Of a stretch of DNA of 64,000 nucleotides, positions 1-7,870 are shown piece after piece. Position 1 is the stretch's first letter; each line of letters starts with the position of its first letter. Position numbers and translations under genes: made by a program. The notes beneath the pieces were generated by a model. The model made no database searches and was not told the origin of the DNA. It worked only from the letters and a program-made list of their open reading frames with translations. The stretch is from Novosphingobium sp. (GTDB lineage Bacteria > Pseudomonadota > Alphaproteobacteria > Sphingomonadales > Sphingomonadaceae), in NCBI GenBank assembly GCA_017745295.1, contig JAGHZR010000007.1, positions 208,165 through 272,164 on the forward strand, in the 5' to 3' direction.

Positions 1-50
1 GCATCGTCGGTCCTGGCGGGGCGGATGCGCCAGATGGGGAATTCTGTCAT
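1..50 (-). CDS. GNAT-family N-acetyltransferase, 5' end only
   Basis: Only the first 16 complete codons are in the window. The minus strand reads an ATG at 50 followed by TEFPIWRIRPARTDDA. The IRPARxxDA stretch is the usual first beta strand of a GNAT acetyltransferase (family knowledge). The start lies 5 bases after the metH stop, so it is probably the next gene of the methionine operon. No substrate can be inferred, and the catalytic part lies outside the window. Confidence 0.55.
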   Translation of the reverse strand, partial: MTEFPIWRIRPARTDD

Positions 51-55
51 GGCTT

Positions 56-1102
56 TCAGCCGACCATCGTGAAGGGTTCGAGACCGGCAAGGCGGGTGAC
101 GGGTTCGAGCCGGGGCAGATGGCGCGGCGGCAGGCCCGCGACTTTCTGCGCCATGGCGGCGATGTGGTCCGGCGTCGAGCCGCAGCAGCCGCCCAGCACG
201 TTGACCTGTCCTGCGACCGCCCATTCGCCGACGAAGCCCGCCGTGGTCTCGGGCATTTCGTCATAGGCGCCCAGTTCGTTGGGAAGGCCCGCGTTCGGGT
301 AGATCATGATCAGCGTGTCGGCGAGTTCGGACAGCGTCTTCACATGCGGGCGCAGCTGGGTGGCGCCGAACGAGCAGTTCAGCCCGATCGTCACCGGCTT
401 GGCATGACGCACCGCGTGCCAGAACGCCTCGACCGTGTGGCCGGAGAGATTGCGGCCTGACAGGTCGGTCAGTGTCATCGACATCATGATCGGCACTTCG
501 CGGCCCAGCTCGGCTTCGAGGTGGCGCACGGCCATGATCCCGGCCTTGGCGTTGAGCGTGTCGAACACCGTCTCGATCAGGATGAAGTCGGCGCCGCCTT
601 CGACGAGGGCGGCCGCCTGTTCCCTGTAGACATCGACCAGTTCGTCCCAGTCGATCTCGCGGTAACCCGGATCGTTGACGTCGGGGCTGAGCGAGAGCGT
701 CTTGTTGGTCGGTCCGATCGCGCCTGCCACGAAGCGCGGGCGCCCATCCTTGGCTTGGTATTCGTCAGCGAGACGGCGGGCGAGCTTCGCCGATTCGAGG
801 TTGATCTCGCGTACGAGGTGCTCGGCGCCGTAGTCGGCCTGGCTGATGCGGTTCGCCGAGAAAGTGTTGGTCTCGGCGATGTCGGCCCCGGCCTCGAAGT
901 AGGCGCGGTGGATCGATTCGGGCACTTCGGGCTTGGTCAGCGCGAGAATATCGTTGTTGCCCTTCTGGTCGTGGGAGAGGCCGAGGTCGCCCGCATAATC
1001 CGCTTCGCTGAGCTTCCAGCGCTGGATTTCGGTGCCGAAAGCGCCGTCCGTGATGAGGATGCGCTTGGCCGCTTCGGCGAGGAACTGTTCTCTGGCACTC
1101 AT
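56..1102 (-). CDS. metH: Methionine synthase, homocysteine-binding half (split MetH)
   Basis: 348 aa covering only the homocysteine S-methyltransferase barrel of cobalamin-dependent methionine synthase. It starts with the TDGAFGTEIQ motif near residue 18. The three zinc-ligand cysteines are visible: C243 in GLNCSFG, and C306-C307 in GGCCGS. Full-length MetH has about 1,200 residues, so the folate, cobalamin and activation domains must be on a separate polypeptide, as is usual in sphingomonads. That partner is presumably beyond the left edge. The gene is third in the operon ArsR/methyltransferase, metF, metH, and it accepts the methyl group that MetF makes available as 5-methyl-THF. Confidence 0.92.
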   Translation of the reverse strand: MSAREQFLAEAAKRILITDGAFGTEIQRWKLSEADYAGDLGLSHDQKGNNDILALTKPEVPESIHRAYFEAGADIAETNTFSANRISQADYGAEHLVREINLESAKLARRLADEYQAKDGRPRFVAGAIGPTNKTLSLSPDVNDPGYREIDWDELVDVYREQAAALVEGGADFILIETVFDTLNAKAGIMAVRHLEAELGREVPIMMSMTLTDLSGRNLSGHTVEAFWHAVRHAKPVTIGLNCSFGATQLRPHVKTLSELADTLIMIYPNAGLPNELGAYDEMPETTAGFVGEWAVAGQVNVLGGCCGSTPDHIAAMAQKVAGLPPRHLPRLEPVTRLAGLEPFTMVG

Positions 1103-1201
1103 TGTCGTAATCCCCGATCAGCCCTGACGAGGGCTAAAGGTCATTTTTGGCTGACCGTTCGCGCGCGCCTTGCTGCACGAACGGTCGTTACACAAGTCCG
1201 C

Positions 1202-2104
1202 TCAGGCTTTCGGCTTCGGGCGCAGGCCCAGAAGCTGGCAGATCGCATAGGCCTGCTCGGCGCGGTTGAGCGTGTAGAAGTGGAAATCGCGCACCCCGCC
1301 TTCATAGAGACGGCGGCAGAGATCGGCGGCGGCGACCGCGGCGACCAGTGCGCGTGGGCCGGGGCGCTCGTCGAGGCCCTCGAACATCGTCTCCAGCCAG
1401 CCCGGAATCTCGGTATTGCCCGACATGCGGCGGATCGCGGCGAAGCTTGTCACCGGCATGATGCCGGGCAGGATCGGCGCGGTGATTCCGGCGGCGAGCA
1501 CTTTGTCGAGGAAGCGGAAATAGGCGTCGGTCGAGAAGAAGAACTGCGTGATCGCGCGGTTGGCACCGGCGTCGAGCTTGCGCTTCAGGTTGTCGAGGTC
1601 GGCTTCCAGGCTGGACGCCTCGGGATGGACTTCGGGATAGGCGGCCACCGAGATGTCGAAGTCATGGCGCGCCTTCAGCCCGGCCACGAGGTCGGCGGCA
1701 CCAGTATAGCCTTCCGGATGCGGAGTGAACACGCCAGCGCTGCTCGGCGGCGGATCGCCGCGCAGGGCGACGATATGGCGCACGCCCGCTTCCCAGTACT
1801 GGTCGGCGATTTCGGCGATCTCGCCCTTGCTGGCGCCGACGCAAGTAAGATGGGCGGCCGGAACCAGGTCAGTCTCGCGCACGAGCCGGGACACGGTGGA
1901 ATGGGTGCGTTCGCGAGTCGAGCCGCCCGCGCCGTAAGTCACCGAGACGAAGCTGGGCGCCAGCGGGGCAAGCTGGGTGATCGCATCCCAGAGCTGCTCC
2001 TCCATCTTCTCCGTCTTGGGCGGGAAGAACTCGAAGGAGACGGAAATGTCGCCCGGCAGGTCCTCGAAGCGCGGGGCGGAGACCGGTCGTTCGGCAAAAG
2101 TCAT
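1202..2104 (-). CDS. metF: Methylenetetrahydrofolate reductase
   Basis: 300 aa, the normal length for bacterial MetF. It reduces 5,10-methylene-THF to 5-methyl-THF with a flavin cofactor and supplies methionine synthase. Family signatures are the N-terminal SFEFFPPKTEKMEEQLW strand carrying the catalytic Glu, the SVTYGAGGSTRERT loop, and the ALRGDPP motif. The ATG overlaps the stop of the upstream regulator gene by 4 bases (ATGA), indicating translational coupling. metH follows after about 100 bases. The gene is expected to be controlled by the palindrome at 3125-3146. Confidence 0.95.
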   Translation of the reverse strand: MTFAERPVSAPRFEDLPGDISVSFEFFPPKTEKMEEQLWDAITQLAPLAPSFVSVTYGAGGSTRERTHSTVSRLVRETDLVPAAHLTCVGASKGEIAEIADQYWEAGVRHIVALRGDPPPSSAGVFTPHPEGYTGAADLVAGLKARHDFDISVAAYPEVHPEASSLEADLDNLKRKLDAGANRAITQFFFSTDAYFRFLDKVLAAGITAPILPGIMPVTSFAAIRRMSGNTEIPGWLETMFEGLDERPGPRALVAAVAAADLCRRLYEGGVRDFHFYTLNRAEQAYAICQLLGLRPKPKA

Positions 2105-3117
2105 GGGAGCTGGATCTTTCTGTCTTGAAGCTTGGTGGCCGGAATCTCGGGGACTGTAATCTCGGGGGCTGGCAGGCGGCGGCCCGTCCAGATCTTCACG
2201 GTAAGCGGGTCGCCGGGCAGCGAAACGGACGGTTCGGAGGCGAATCCGGCTTCCGTCAGCAGCGATTCCATCTGCTCGTCGGCAAAGCCGAGGCGGGCAT
2301 GGGCATGGCGCTCGCGCAAGTCCTCGCGGTCGTGCGCGGCAAGGTCGACCACGGCGATGCGCCCGCCCTCACGGGTGACGCGCGCGGCTTCGCCCAGCAC
2401 CACGCCGGGGTCCTGCGCATAGTGCAGGACCTGATGGAACAGCACGGTGTCGAAGCTGGCGGGCACGAAGGGCAGGGCGGTGAAGTCGCCCTGGAGCAGC
2501 GCGACTTTGTCCGCAGGCAAAGATTGCAAGCGGGCGCGCGCGATCCGCAACATGTCCGGGCTCTTGTCGAGCGCGGTGACATGCCCGGCCTTGCTAGCAA
2601 GCAGTTCCGCCATGCGGCCGGTGCCGGTGCCGACATCGAGCAGGGCGCCCAGCTTCTGGCGGCCGAACGAGGCCAGCAGGGCCGATTCGACCGGGCCGTC
2701 CGCACCGTGGAGCTGGCGCAGGGTGTCCCACTCCGCGGCGTGGCTGGCGAAATAGGCCTGGGCGCTGGCCTCGCGCGCCTCGCGAATCGCGGCGAGTTGG
2801 CGGCGATCCTCGGTGCAGCGGGCGGAAAAGGCGGGGTCGTCGCGCTCGGCCACGCTCAGGAGCTGTGCGGCGGCGGCGCCCATCGGCGGCTCGCTCTTTT
2901 CCTTTACCGCGGTGCGCAGGAAGACCCAGCTGCCTTCCTTGCGGCGCTGCGCAAGGCCCGCGTCGCACAAGATCTTTACATGCCGGGAGACTCGCGGCTG
3001 GCTCTGTCCGAGCACCTGGGCAAGCTCTCCGACCGCCAGTTCCATGTGCGCGAGCAGACGCATGATGCGCAGTCGCGTCGGCTCGGAAAGAGCCCTCAGG
3101 AGGGGGTCGATTTGCAT
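2101..3117 (-). CDS. ArsR-type regulator fused to a SAM-dependent methyltransferase domain
   Basis: 338 aa. Residues 1-75 form an ArsR winged helix (LRALSEPTRLRIMRLL, then a recognition helix around SQPRVSRHVKIL) without the usual metal-binding cysteine pair. Residues about 150-260 are a class I methyltransferase fold with motif I LLDVGTGTGR at about 159-168. I chose ATG 3117 because a longer frame would read through the palindrome at 3125-3146. Proteins of this architecture next to metF are thought to sense S-adenosylmethionine or S-adenosylhomocysteine; SahR is the described ArsR-type example in Proteobacteria (from memory). Here the methyltransferase fold could be the ligand sensor. It overlaps metF by 4 bases and probably autoregulates. 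Whether it still methylates anything is unknown. Confidence 0.85.
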   Translation of the reverse strand: MQIDPLLRALSEPTRLRIMRLLAHMELAVGELAQVLGQSQPRVSRHVKILCDAGLAQRRKEGSWVFLRTAVKEKSEPPMGAAAAQLLSVAERDDPAFSARCTEDRRQLAAIREAREASAQAYFASHAAEWDTLRQLHGADGPVESALLASFGRQKLGALLDVGTGTGRMAELLASKAGHVTALDKSPDMLRIARARLQSLPADKVALLQGDFTALPFVPASFDTVLFHQVLHYAQDPGVVLGEAARVTREGGRIAVVDLAAHDREDLRERHAHARLGFADEQMESLLTEAGFASEPSVSLPGDPLTVKIWTGRRLPAPEITVPEIPATKLQDRKIQLP

Positions 3118-3124
3118 GGGTTGG

Positions 3125-3146
3125 CATATAAAGATATCTTTATATG
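3125..3146. promoter_or_regulatory. Perfect 22-bp palindrome, probable operator of the methionine operon
   Basis: The half-site CATATAAAGAT is followed directly by its exact reverse complement, with no mismatch. It ends 7 bases before the ATG of the ArsR/methyltransferase gene, in a short AT-rich island within GC-rich DNA. The position fits a repressor site overlapping the promoter or transcription start, possibly with a very short leader, since no clear Shine-Dalgarno sequence is present. That the adjacent ArsR protein binds it is inference. Confidence 0.75.
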
Positions 3147-3285
3147 TAAGCAAGCCCTAGGATTTCCGGGGGTTTACGACCCCTTACTTCCCATTTGCGT
3201 TGGCCCAATGTCTCGTCTAAAGAATGGCACCGCAGGCTTGCCTGCAAGCGTTGGCCTATGCGCCAAACAATGCAAGGGGATTCGC

Positions 3286-3459
3286 ATGAAGAAGATTGCT
3301 TTTGCCGCGTTCGCGTCGGCTGCCGCTCTGTCGCTCGCTGCTTGCGGTGGCGAAAAGCCCACCGAAGCTGCTACCGAGTCGGTTGAGACCCTGCCCGAGG
3401 AAACTCTGGCTGCTACCACCGAAGCGGCTACCGAAGAAGCCACCGCGGCTGCCGAGTAA
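3286..3459 (+). CDS. Small Thr/Glu/Ala-rich lipoprotein
   Basis: 57 aa. It has a lysine-start signal peptide MKKIAFAAFASAAALS and lipobox LAAC with the modified cysteine at residue 20. The remaining 37 residues are almost only Ala, Glu, Thr and Ser, a low-complexity acidic tail. AAGGGGA lies 6 bases before the ATG, and a strong terminator follows at 3555. Several sphingomonad lipoproteins have this kind of entericidin-like size, but I do not recognise a named family. The function is unknown; an envelope location is likely. Confidence 0.7.
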   Translation: MKKIAFAAFASAAALSLAACGGEKPTEAATESVETLPEETLAATTEAATEEATAAAE

Positions 3460-3554
3460 TCGGTTCGGGGGCTGCGCACCGATCCGTTCGGTTTGCCGGC
3501 CCCCAGATGCTTTCCGCCCCTTTGGGGGAATCACGGAGAGTCCGTCCGAGACGG

Positions 3555-3585
3555 AAAAAGCCCTCCCCTCCGGGAGGGTTTTTTA
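3555..3585 (+). terminator. Intrinsic terminator of the small lipoprotein gene
   Basis: The stem CCCTCCC / GGGAGGG has a CTCC loop. The A run before it pairs with the T run after it (TTTTTTATT), giving a long hairpin about 100 bases after the stop at 3459. Confidence 0.85.
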
Positions 3586-3682
3586 TTGCCCGAAATCCGC
3601 GTCCGGCGTTTTTGGGGCCAGCGTTTTCGGGGCCAGTGCTTCGGGAGCCTGCCGGGCAAGCCCCCTAGGCGGGATCACGGGC

Positions 3683-3907
3683 TCAAGGGCACTTGGTGAA
3701 CTGACCCTTCTTCGGGCCGGAAGTGAAGCGGCACTTGCCGTCCTTGCCCTTGACGGTCATCGTCGTGACCTTGGTGGTGGTCTTCTTGGTCGTCACGGTC
3801 TTGCAGGGGATGAACTTGCCCTTGGCGTCGCGGCAGGGTGCCGCCATCGAGGGGGTAGCTGCCAGAAGCCCGGCGACTGCGGCAACGGCCATCAACTTGC
3901 GAATCAT
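3683..3907 (-). CDS. Small secreted Thr/Lys-rich protein
   Basis: 74 aa starting at ATG 3907, preceded by GGGAG. A Sec signal peptide (MIRKLMAVAAVAGLLAATPS, cut probably after AMA or AAP) precedes a short basic protein. That protein holds two near-repeated motifs, CRDAKGKFIPC and CRFTSGPKKGQFTKC. They frame a Thr/Lys spacer and together hold four cysteines that could form two disulfides. This CxxxKGKFxxC pattern recurs in small alphaproteobacterial exported proteins that I cannot name. It is convergent with the lipoprotein gene, and its function is unknown. Confidence 0.7.
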   Translation of the reverse strand: MIRKLMAVAAVAGLLAATPSMAAPCRDAKGKFIPCKTVTTKKTTTKVTTMTVKGKDGKCRFTSGPKKGQFTKCP

Positions 3908-4162
3908 GATCGCTCTCCCGTTTAGCACCTTTGCATTGCCTCTTTTGCTTGACTGCGCCGGAGGAGATTTCGCTGCGATGAACCCGGCGAAATGCCGTTT
4001 CCGGGCCGCTCGATCTCCGCGCGAGTGCAGTATCCCGATAAACTTTCGAATGACGTGAATGTTTCTCTTGTCAGATCGAAAAAGCCGATCTAGAGGGCTG
4101 CCTCCCACGCCGCAGTGCGCGGGACCGGATCGCCCGCCCAGGTGCGATCCGCTGAAATGGAC

Positions 4163-4238
4163 GGGGCCTTAGCTCAGCTGGGAGAGCGCCTGCATGGCAT
4201 GCAGGAGGTCAGCGGTTCGATCCCGCTAGGCTCCACCA
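4163..4238 (+). tRNA. tRNA-Ala (anticodon GGC)
   Basis: A 76-base cloverleaf. The acceptor GGGGCCT pairs with AGGCTCC. The D arm contains AGCTCAGCTGGGAGAGC. The anticodon stem CCTGC/GCAGG encloses loop ATGGCAT, anticodon GGC. The T arm is GCGGTTCGATCCCGC, and CCA is encoded at 4236-4238. Confidence 0.97.
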
Positions 4239-4346
4239 TTTCCTTCAAACTCACGAAAATTCAGAGCCTTGGTGTTTGAAGGCAGAGCTGTTGCTTCCTG
4301 GCAGCGGCATCTTTCCTTTGGCGGCAAACCTCCCCATAGCGCGGCC

Positions 4347-5516
4347 ATGCTTACCCGCCTTCCGCCGCTCGCCTCCTGGACATCCGCGCTGATTGCCGCC
4401 CTGATCGGGTTCGGCGGGACCGTCGCCCTCGTCGTTCAGGCGATGCAGGTGCTCGGCGCGGGGGCGGGGCAGATCGGCTCGGCCGTCACCGCGCTTTGCC
4501 TCGGCATCGCCGTGGCGGGGGGAATTCTCTCGCTGTGGATGCGCATGCCGGTCGTGCTGGCATGGTCAACGCCCGGCGCGGCGCTGCTGGCGGCCAGCAA
4601 AGGCGCGGTCGGCTGGCCCGTGGCGGTCGGCGCCTTCGTGGCGGCGGCGGCGCTCATGTGCCTGCTGGGGCTGGTGCCCGCACTCGGGCGATTGGCTGCA
4701 AGAATCCCCGCCTCGGTCGCTTCCGCCATGCTGGCAGGCGTGCTGCTGCCGTTCTGCCTGCAGCTGTTCCGCACCTTGCAGACCGACGCGCTGCTGGTGG
4801 TGGTCCTGCTGCTGGTCTTCGTGATCGCCCGGCAGCGCTTCCCGCTCTACGCGCTGCTGCTGGTGCTGGTTTCCGGCGTGGCGGTGGTGCTGATTCGCGG
4901 CGACGTGGCGGGATTCACGCCCCGCTCGCTGCTCGGCGAACTGGAGCCGGTGACGCCCGCCTTCGATTTCAAGGCTGTGGTCAGCATCGGCGTACCGCTG
5001 TTCCTCGTGACGCTGGTCTCGCAGAACCTGCCGGGCCTCGTCGTGCTGCGGACCGCCGGATATGAGCCGAAGCCGCAGCCCCTGTTGCTGGGCACCGGCC
5101 TCGCGACGATGCTGCTCGCGCCTTTCGGCGCGCACGGGGTCAATCTCGCGGCGATCACGGCGGCGATCTGCACGAGTTCGGACGCGCATCCCGATCAGCG
5201 CCGCCGCTGGACGGTCGGCCTGATCTACGCCGCCTTCTACCTCGCGCTGGCGCTGTTCTCGGCGCCGCTGGTGCAATTCTTCCTGACGATGCCCAAGGCC
5301 GCCATCGCCGCCTTCACCGGTATCGCCCTGATTGCTCCGCTCTCGGGCGCGGTGGAGGCCATGCTGGTCGAGAAAACCGAGCGCGACGCCGCGATCCTGA
5401 CGTTCGCCGCGACCGCCTCGGGCGTTTCGCTGCTGGGTATCGGCTCGGCCTTCTGGGGCCTGCTTGCGGGCTTCGCGGCACTGGCGGCCAAGGCGGTTTT
5501 CGCGCGCCGAAATTGA
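4347..5516 (+). CDS. benE: BenE-family benzoate/proton symporter-like membrane protein
   Basis: 389 aa from ATG 4347. It has about 11-12 hydrophobic helices throughout and no signal peptide. Segments such as GFGGTVALVVQAMQVLGA, PVVLAWSTPGAALLAAS and MLAGVLLPFCLQLF follow the BenE pattern of the nucleobase/benzoate transporter group. The C-terminal ITAAICTSSDAHPDQRRRW loop is also typical. No benzoate catabolic genes are nearby, so the substrate is uncertain; the family call rests on sequence only. It overlaps the upstream end of the gltX reading frame and may be co-transcribed with gltX. Confidence 0.85.
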   Translation: MLTRLPPLASWTSALIAALIGFGGTVALVVQAMQVLGAGAGQIGSAVTALCLGIAVAGGILSLWMRMPVVLAWSTPGAALLAASKGAVGWPVAVGAFVAAAALMCLLGLVPALGRLAARIPASVASAMLAGVLLPFCLQLFRTLQTDALLVVVLLLVFVIARQRFPLYALLLVLVSGVAVVLIRGDVAGFTPRSLLGELEPVTPAFDFKAVVSIGVPLFLVTLVSQNLPGLVVLRTAGYEPKPQPLLLGTGLATMLLAPFGAHGVNLAAITAAICTSSDAHPDQRRRWTVGLIYAAFYLALALFSAPLVQFFLTMPKAAIAAFTGIALIAPLSGAVEAMLVEKTERDAAILTFAATASGVSLLGIGSAFWGLLAGFAALAAKAVFARRN

Positions 5517-5548
5517 CCTCATGCCCCGTGCGCCGTAACGCGCGGGAC

Positions 5549-6883
5549 ATGACCGTAACGCGCTTCGCTCCCTCGCCCACCGGGCACCTCCACGTCGGCA
5601 ATATCCGCACGGCGCTGCACAACTGGCTGCTCGCCCAACAGGCGGGCGGCACGTTCCTGCTGCGCATCGACGACACCGACGCGGCGCGCTCGAAGGAGGA
5701 ATATGTCGAGGGCATCCATGCCGACCTCGCCTGGCTCGGCATCGAATGGAACGGCGAGGAACGCCAGTCGGCCCGCTTCGCTCTCTACGAACGCGAATTC
5801 GAGCGGCTGAAGGCGGCGGGCCGCGTCTATCCCTGCTGGGAAACGCCGCAGGAACTGGAACTGAAGCGCAAGGTCCTGCTCGGACGCGGCCTCCCGCCGA
5901 TCTACGATCGCGGCGCGCTCAAGCTGACCGAAGAGGAAAAGGCTGCGAAGATCGCTGCCGGGGACCTGCCGCACTGGCGCTTCCTGCTCGACCATGACGA
6001 GCCGATCGCCTGGGAAGACGGCATTCGCGGACCCCAGAAGTTCGACGCCGCGCAGATGAGCGACCCGGTGATTCGCCGCGCCGACGGCTCGTGGCTCTAC
6101 ATGCTGCCCTCGGCCATCGACGACGTGGACATGGGCGTGACGCAGATCCTTCGCGGCGAGGACCACGTCTCCAACACCGCCGCGCAAGTCCAGATGTTCA
6201 CCGCACTCGGCGCGTCGGTCCCCGCTTTCGCGCACGAGGCGCTGCTGGTCGGCACCGAGGGCAAGCTTTCCAAGCGCCTCGGTTCTCTGGGCGTTGCGCA
6301 TTTCCGCGAGATCGGCATCGAGCCTCAGGCCGTCGTGGCGCTGCTCGGGCGCCTCGGCACCAGTGATCCGGTCGATCCCTCGCTGGACGCCGAGGCCTTG
6401 GCGGCGGCCTTCGATCTCACCCGCTTCGGCCGCGCGCCTGCGCGATTCGACGAGGCGGAGCTGGAGCGCGTCAATGCCGCCGTGGTCCACGCCCTGCCCT
6501 TCGCGGCGGTCGCCGACCGTCTGCCCGAGGAAATGGACGAAGGCGCGTGGGAAACGATTCGTCCCAACCTTTCGCATGTCCACGAGGCGCATGACTGGTG
6601 GCGGGTGGTGATCGGCCCGATCGAAGCTCCGGCGCTGGCCGGCGAGGACCGGGCCTATCTGGCGCAGGCGGTCGGGGTTCTGGCCGGTCTCGAATGGAGC
6701 GCGGGCGTGTGGAAGGCGCTGACCGGCGCGCTCAAGGACGCGACCGGGCGTAAGGGCAAGGGGCTGTTCCTGCCGCTGCGTCTGGCGCTTACCGGGATGG
6801 AGCACGGGCCGGATATGGGTGCGCTGCTGCCGCTCATCGGGCGGGACGAGGCTCTGGCGCGGTTGAAGGTCGTGGCGGGATAA
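5549..6883 (+). CDS. gltX: Glutamyl-tRNA synthetase (short second-copy type)
   Basis: 444 aa from ATG 5549, chosen because TRFAPSPTGHLHVGN follows at once, as in the family. The HIGH motif is H13-LHVG and the KMSKS equivalent is KLSKR near residue 239. The PCWETPQELE and DIGVTQ-like (DMGVTQILRGEDH) segments are class Ic GluRS signatures. Alphaproteobacteria often carry two GluRS paralogs of differing tRNA-Glu/tRNA-Gln specificity. At 444 aa this is the shorter type, but specificity cannot be read here. It lies 32 bases after the BenE gene and is followed by a GC-rich terminator near 7045. Confidence 0.93.
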   Translation: MTVTRFAPSPTGHLHVGNIRTALHNWLLAQQAGGTFLLRIDDTDAARSKEEYVEGIHADLAWLGIEWNGEERQSARFALYEREFERLKAAGRVYPCWETPQELELKRKVLLGRGLPPIYDRGALKLTEEEKAAKIAAGDLPHWRFLLDHDEPIAWEDGIRGPQKFDAAQMSDPVIRRADGSWLYMLPSAIDDVDMGVTQILRGEDHVSNTAAQVQMFTALGASVPAFAHEALLVGTEGKLSKRLGSLGVAHFREIGIEPQAVVALLGRLGTSDPVDPSLDAEALAAAFDLTRFGRAPARFDEAELERVNAAVVHALPFAAVADRLPEEMDEGAWETIRPNLSHVHEAHDWWRVVIGPIEAPALAGEDRAYLAQAVGVLAGLEWSAGVWKALTGALKDATGRKGKGLFLPLRLALTGMEHGPDMGALLPLIGRDEALARLKVVAG

Positions 6884-7036
6884 GAACAGAGAAGACCGGG
6901 GGATGATCCCCAGGACCCTCGGAATGTCCGCGTCGCGCGCTACCTACCCGTAGGGCGCTCCTTGCGGCGCAGCCAGTATGTCTCCCGACGCTGCCATGGG
7001 CGCCTGACGCTGTTGGTCCGCCTGAACTAGACGGTA

Positions 7037-7070
7037 ATGGGGGTGCAGGGGGTGTTGACCCCCTGCTTTT
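7037..7070 (+). terminator. Strong hairpin of repeat family D (terminator of gltX)
   Basis: The stem GCAGGGGGT / ACCCCCTGC (9 bp, GTTG loop, 7045-7066) is followed by TTTTAT. The context TGGGGGTGCAGGGGG is shared with 30434-30470. In both places a plus-strand gene ends about 160-180 bases upstream and a minus-strand gene ends right after. It probably stops plus-strand transcription. Confidence 0.75.
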
Positions 7071-7083
7071 ATCCCTTCCCTTC

Positions 7084-7866
7084 TTACTCCATGAACCACC
7101 CATGGCTCGCCACCAGCGACTGCCCGGTGAGCGCATTGGTTTCGAACCCGGCGAAGAACAGCGCCACTTCGGCGATATCGTCCACGGTGGTGAATTCGCC
7201 GTCCACGGTCTGGCCGAGCATCACGCGGCTCACCACTTCCTCTTCGGAAATGCCGAGTTCCTTGGCCTGTTCGGGGATCTGCTTGTCCACCAGCGGGGTG
7301 CGCACGAAGCCGGGGCAGATCACGTTGGAGCGCACGCCTTTCTTGCCGCCTTCCTTGGCGATCACGCGGGAGAGGCCGAGCAGTCCGTGCTTGGCGGTGA
7401 CGTAGGCGCTCTTGAGCGGGCTGGCTTCCTTCGAGTGGACCGAGCCCATGAAGATGATCGAGCCGGATTTCTGCGCGTACATGTGCGGCAGCACGGCCTT
7501 GGAAGTGAGGAAGGCGCCGTCGAGGTGGATCGCCAGCATCTTCTTCCAGTCGGCATAGGCGAAATTCTCGACCGGGTTGACGATCTGGATACCGGCGTTG
7601 GAGACGAGCACGTCCACCGTGCCCCATGCCTCGACGACCTGCGCGACGCCCGCATTCACCTGGTCCTCGCTGGTCACGTCCATGGCGACGGCGAGGGCCT
7701 CGGTGCCATACTTGGCCTTGATGTCGTCGGCGGCCTTCCGGGCGGCTTCGAGGTTGAGGTCGGCGATGGCCACCTTGCCCCCTGCGGAGGCGTATTTATG
7801 GGCGATGGCGTTGCCGATGCCGCTGGCGGCGCCGGTGACGATGCAGGCCTTGTCCTTCAGTTTCAT
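7084..7866 (-). CDS. bdhA: D-3-hydroxybutyrate dehydrogenase
   Basis: 260 aa short-chain dehydrogenase. Visible motifs are the cofactor motif TGAASGIG (11-18), the NAG motif at 90-92, and the catalytic triad S142, Y155 and K159 in YVTAK. It ends in [13 protein letters not shown], where C-terminal residues shape the active site in this family. It interconverts 3-hydroxybutyrate and acetoacetate with NAD, the last step of polyhydroxybutyrate breakdown. AGGAG precedes the ATG. The start lies 4 bases after the stop of the patatin gene, so the two form an operon. Confidence 0.93.
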   Translation of the reverse strand: MKLKDKACIVTGAASGIGNAIAHKYASAGGKVAIADLNLEAARKAADDIKAKYGTEALAVAMDVTSEDQVNAGVAQVVEAWGTVDVLVSNAGIQIVNPVENFAYADWKKMLAIHLDGAFLTSKAVLPHMYAQKSGSIIFMGSVHSKEASPLKSAYVTAKHGLLGLSRVIAKEGGKKGVRSNVICPGFVRTPLVDKQIPEQAKELGISEEEVVSRVMLGQTVDGEFTTVDDIAEVALFFAGFETNALTGQSLVASHGWFME

Positions 7867-7870
7867 TCAC

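Noticed and set aside
521..2128. Long plus-strand open frame opposite metF and metH
   Set aside because: It is an antisense shadow created by high GC. Its amino-acid content is Arg/Gly/Ala-rich, and the minus strand carries two unmistakable enzymes.
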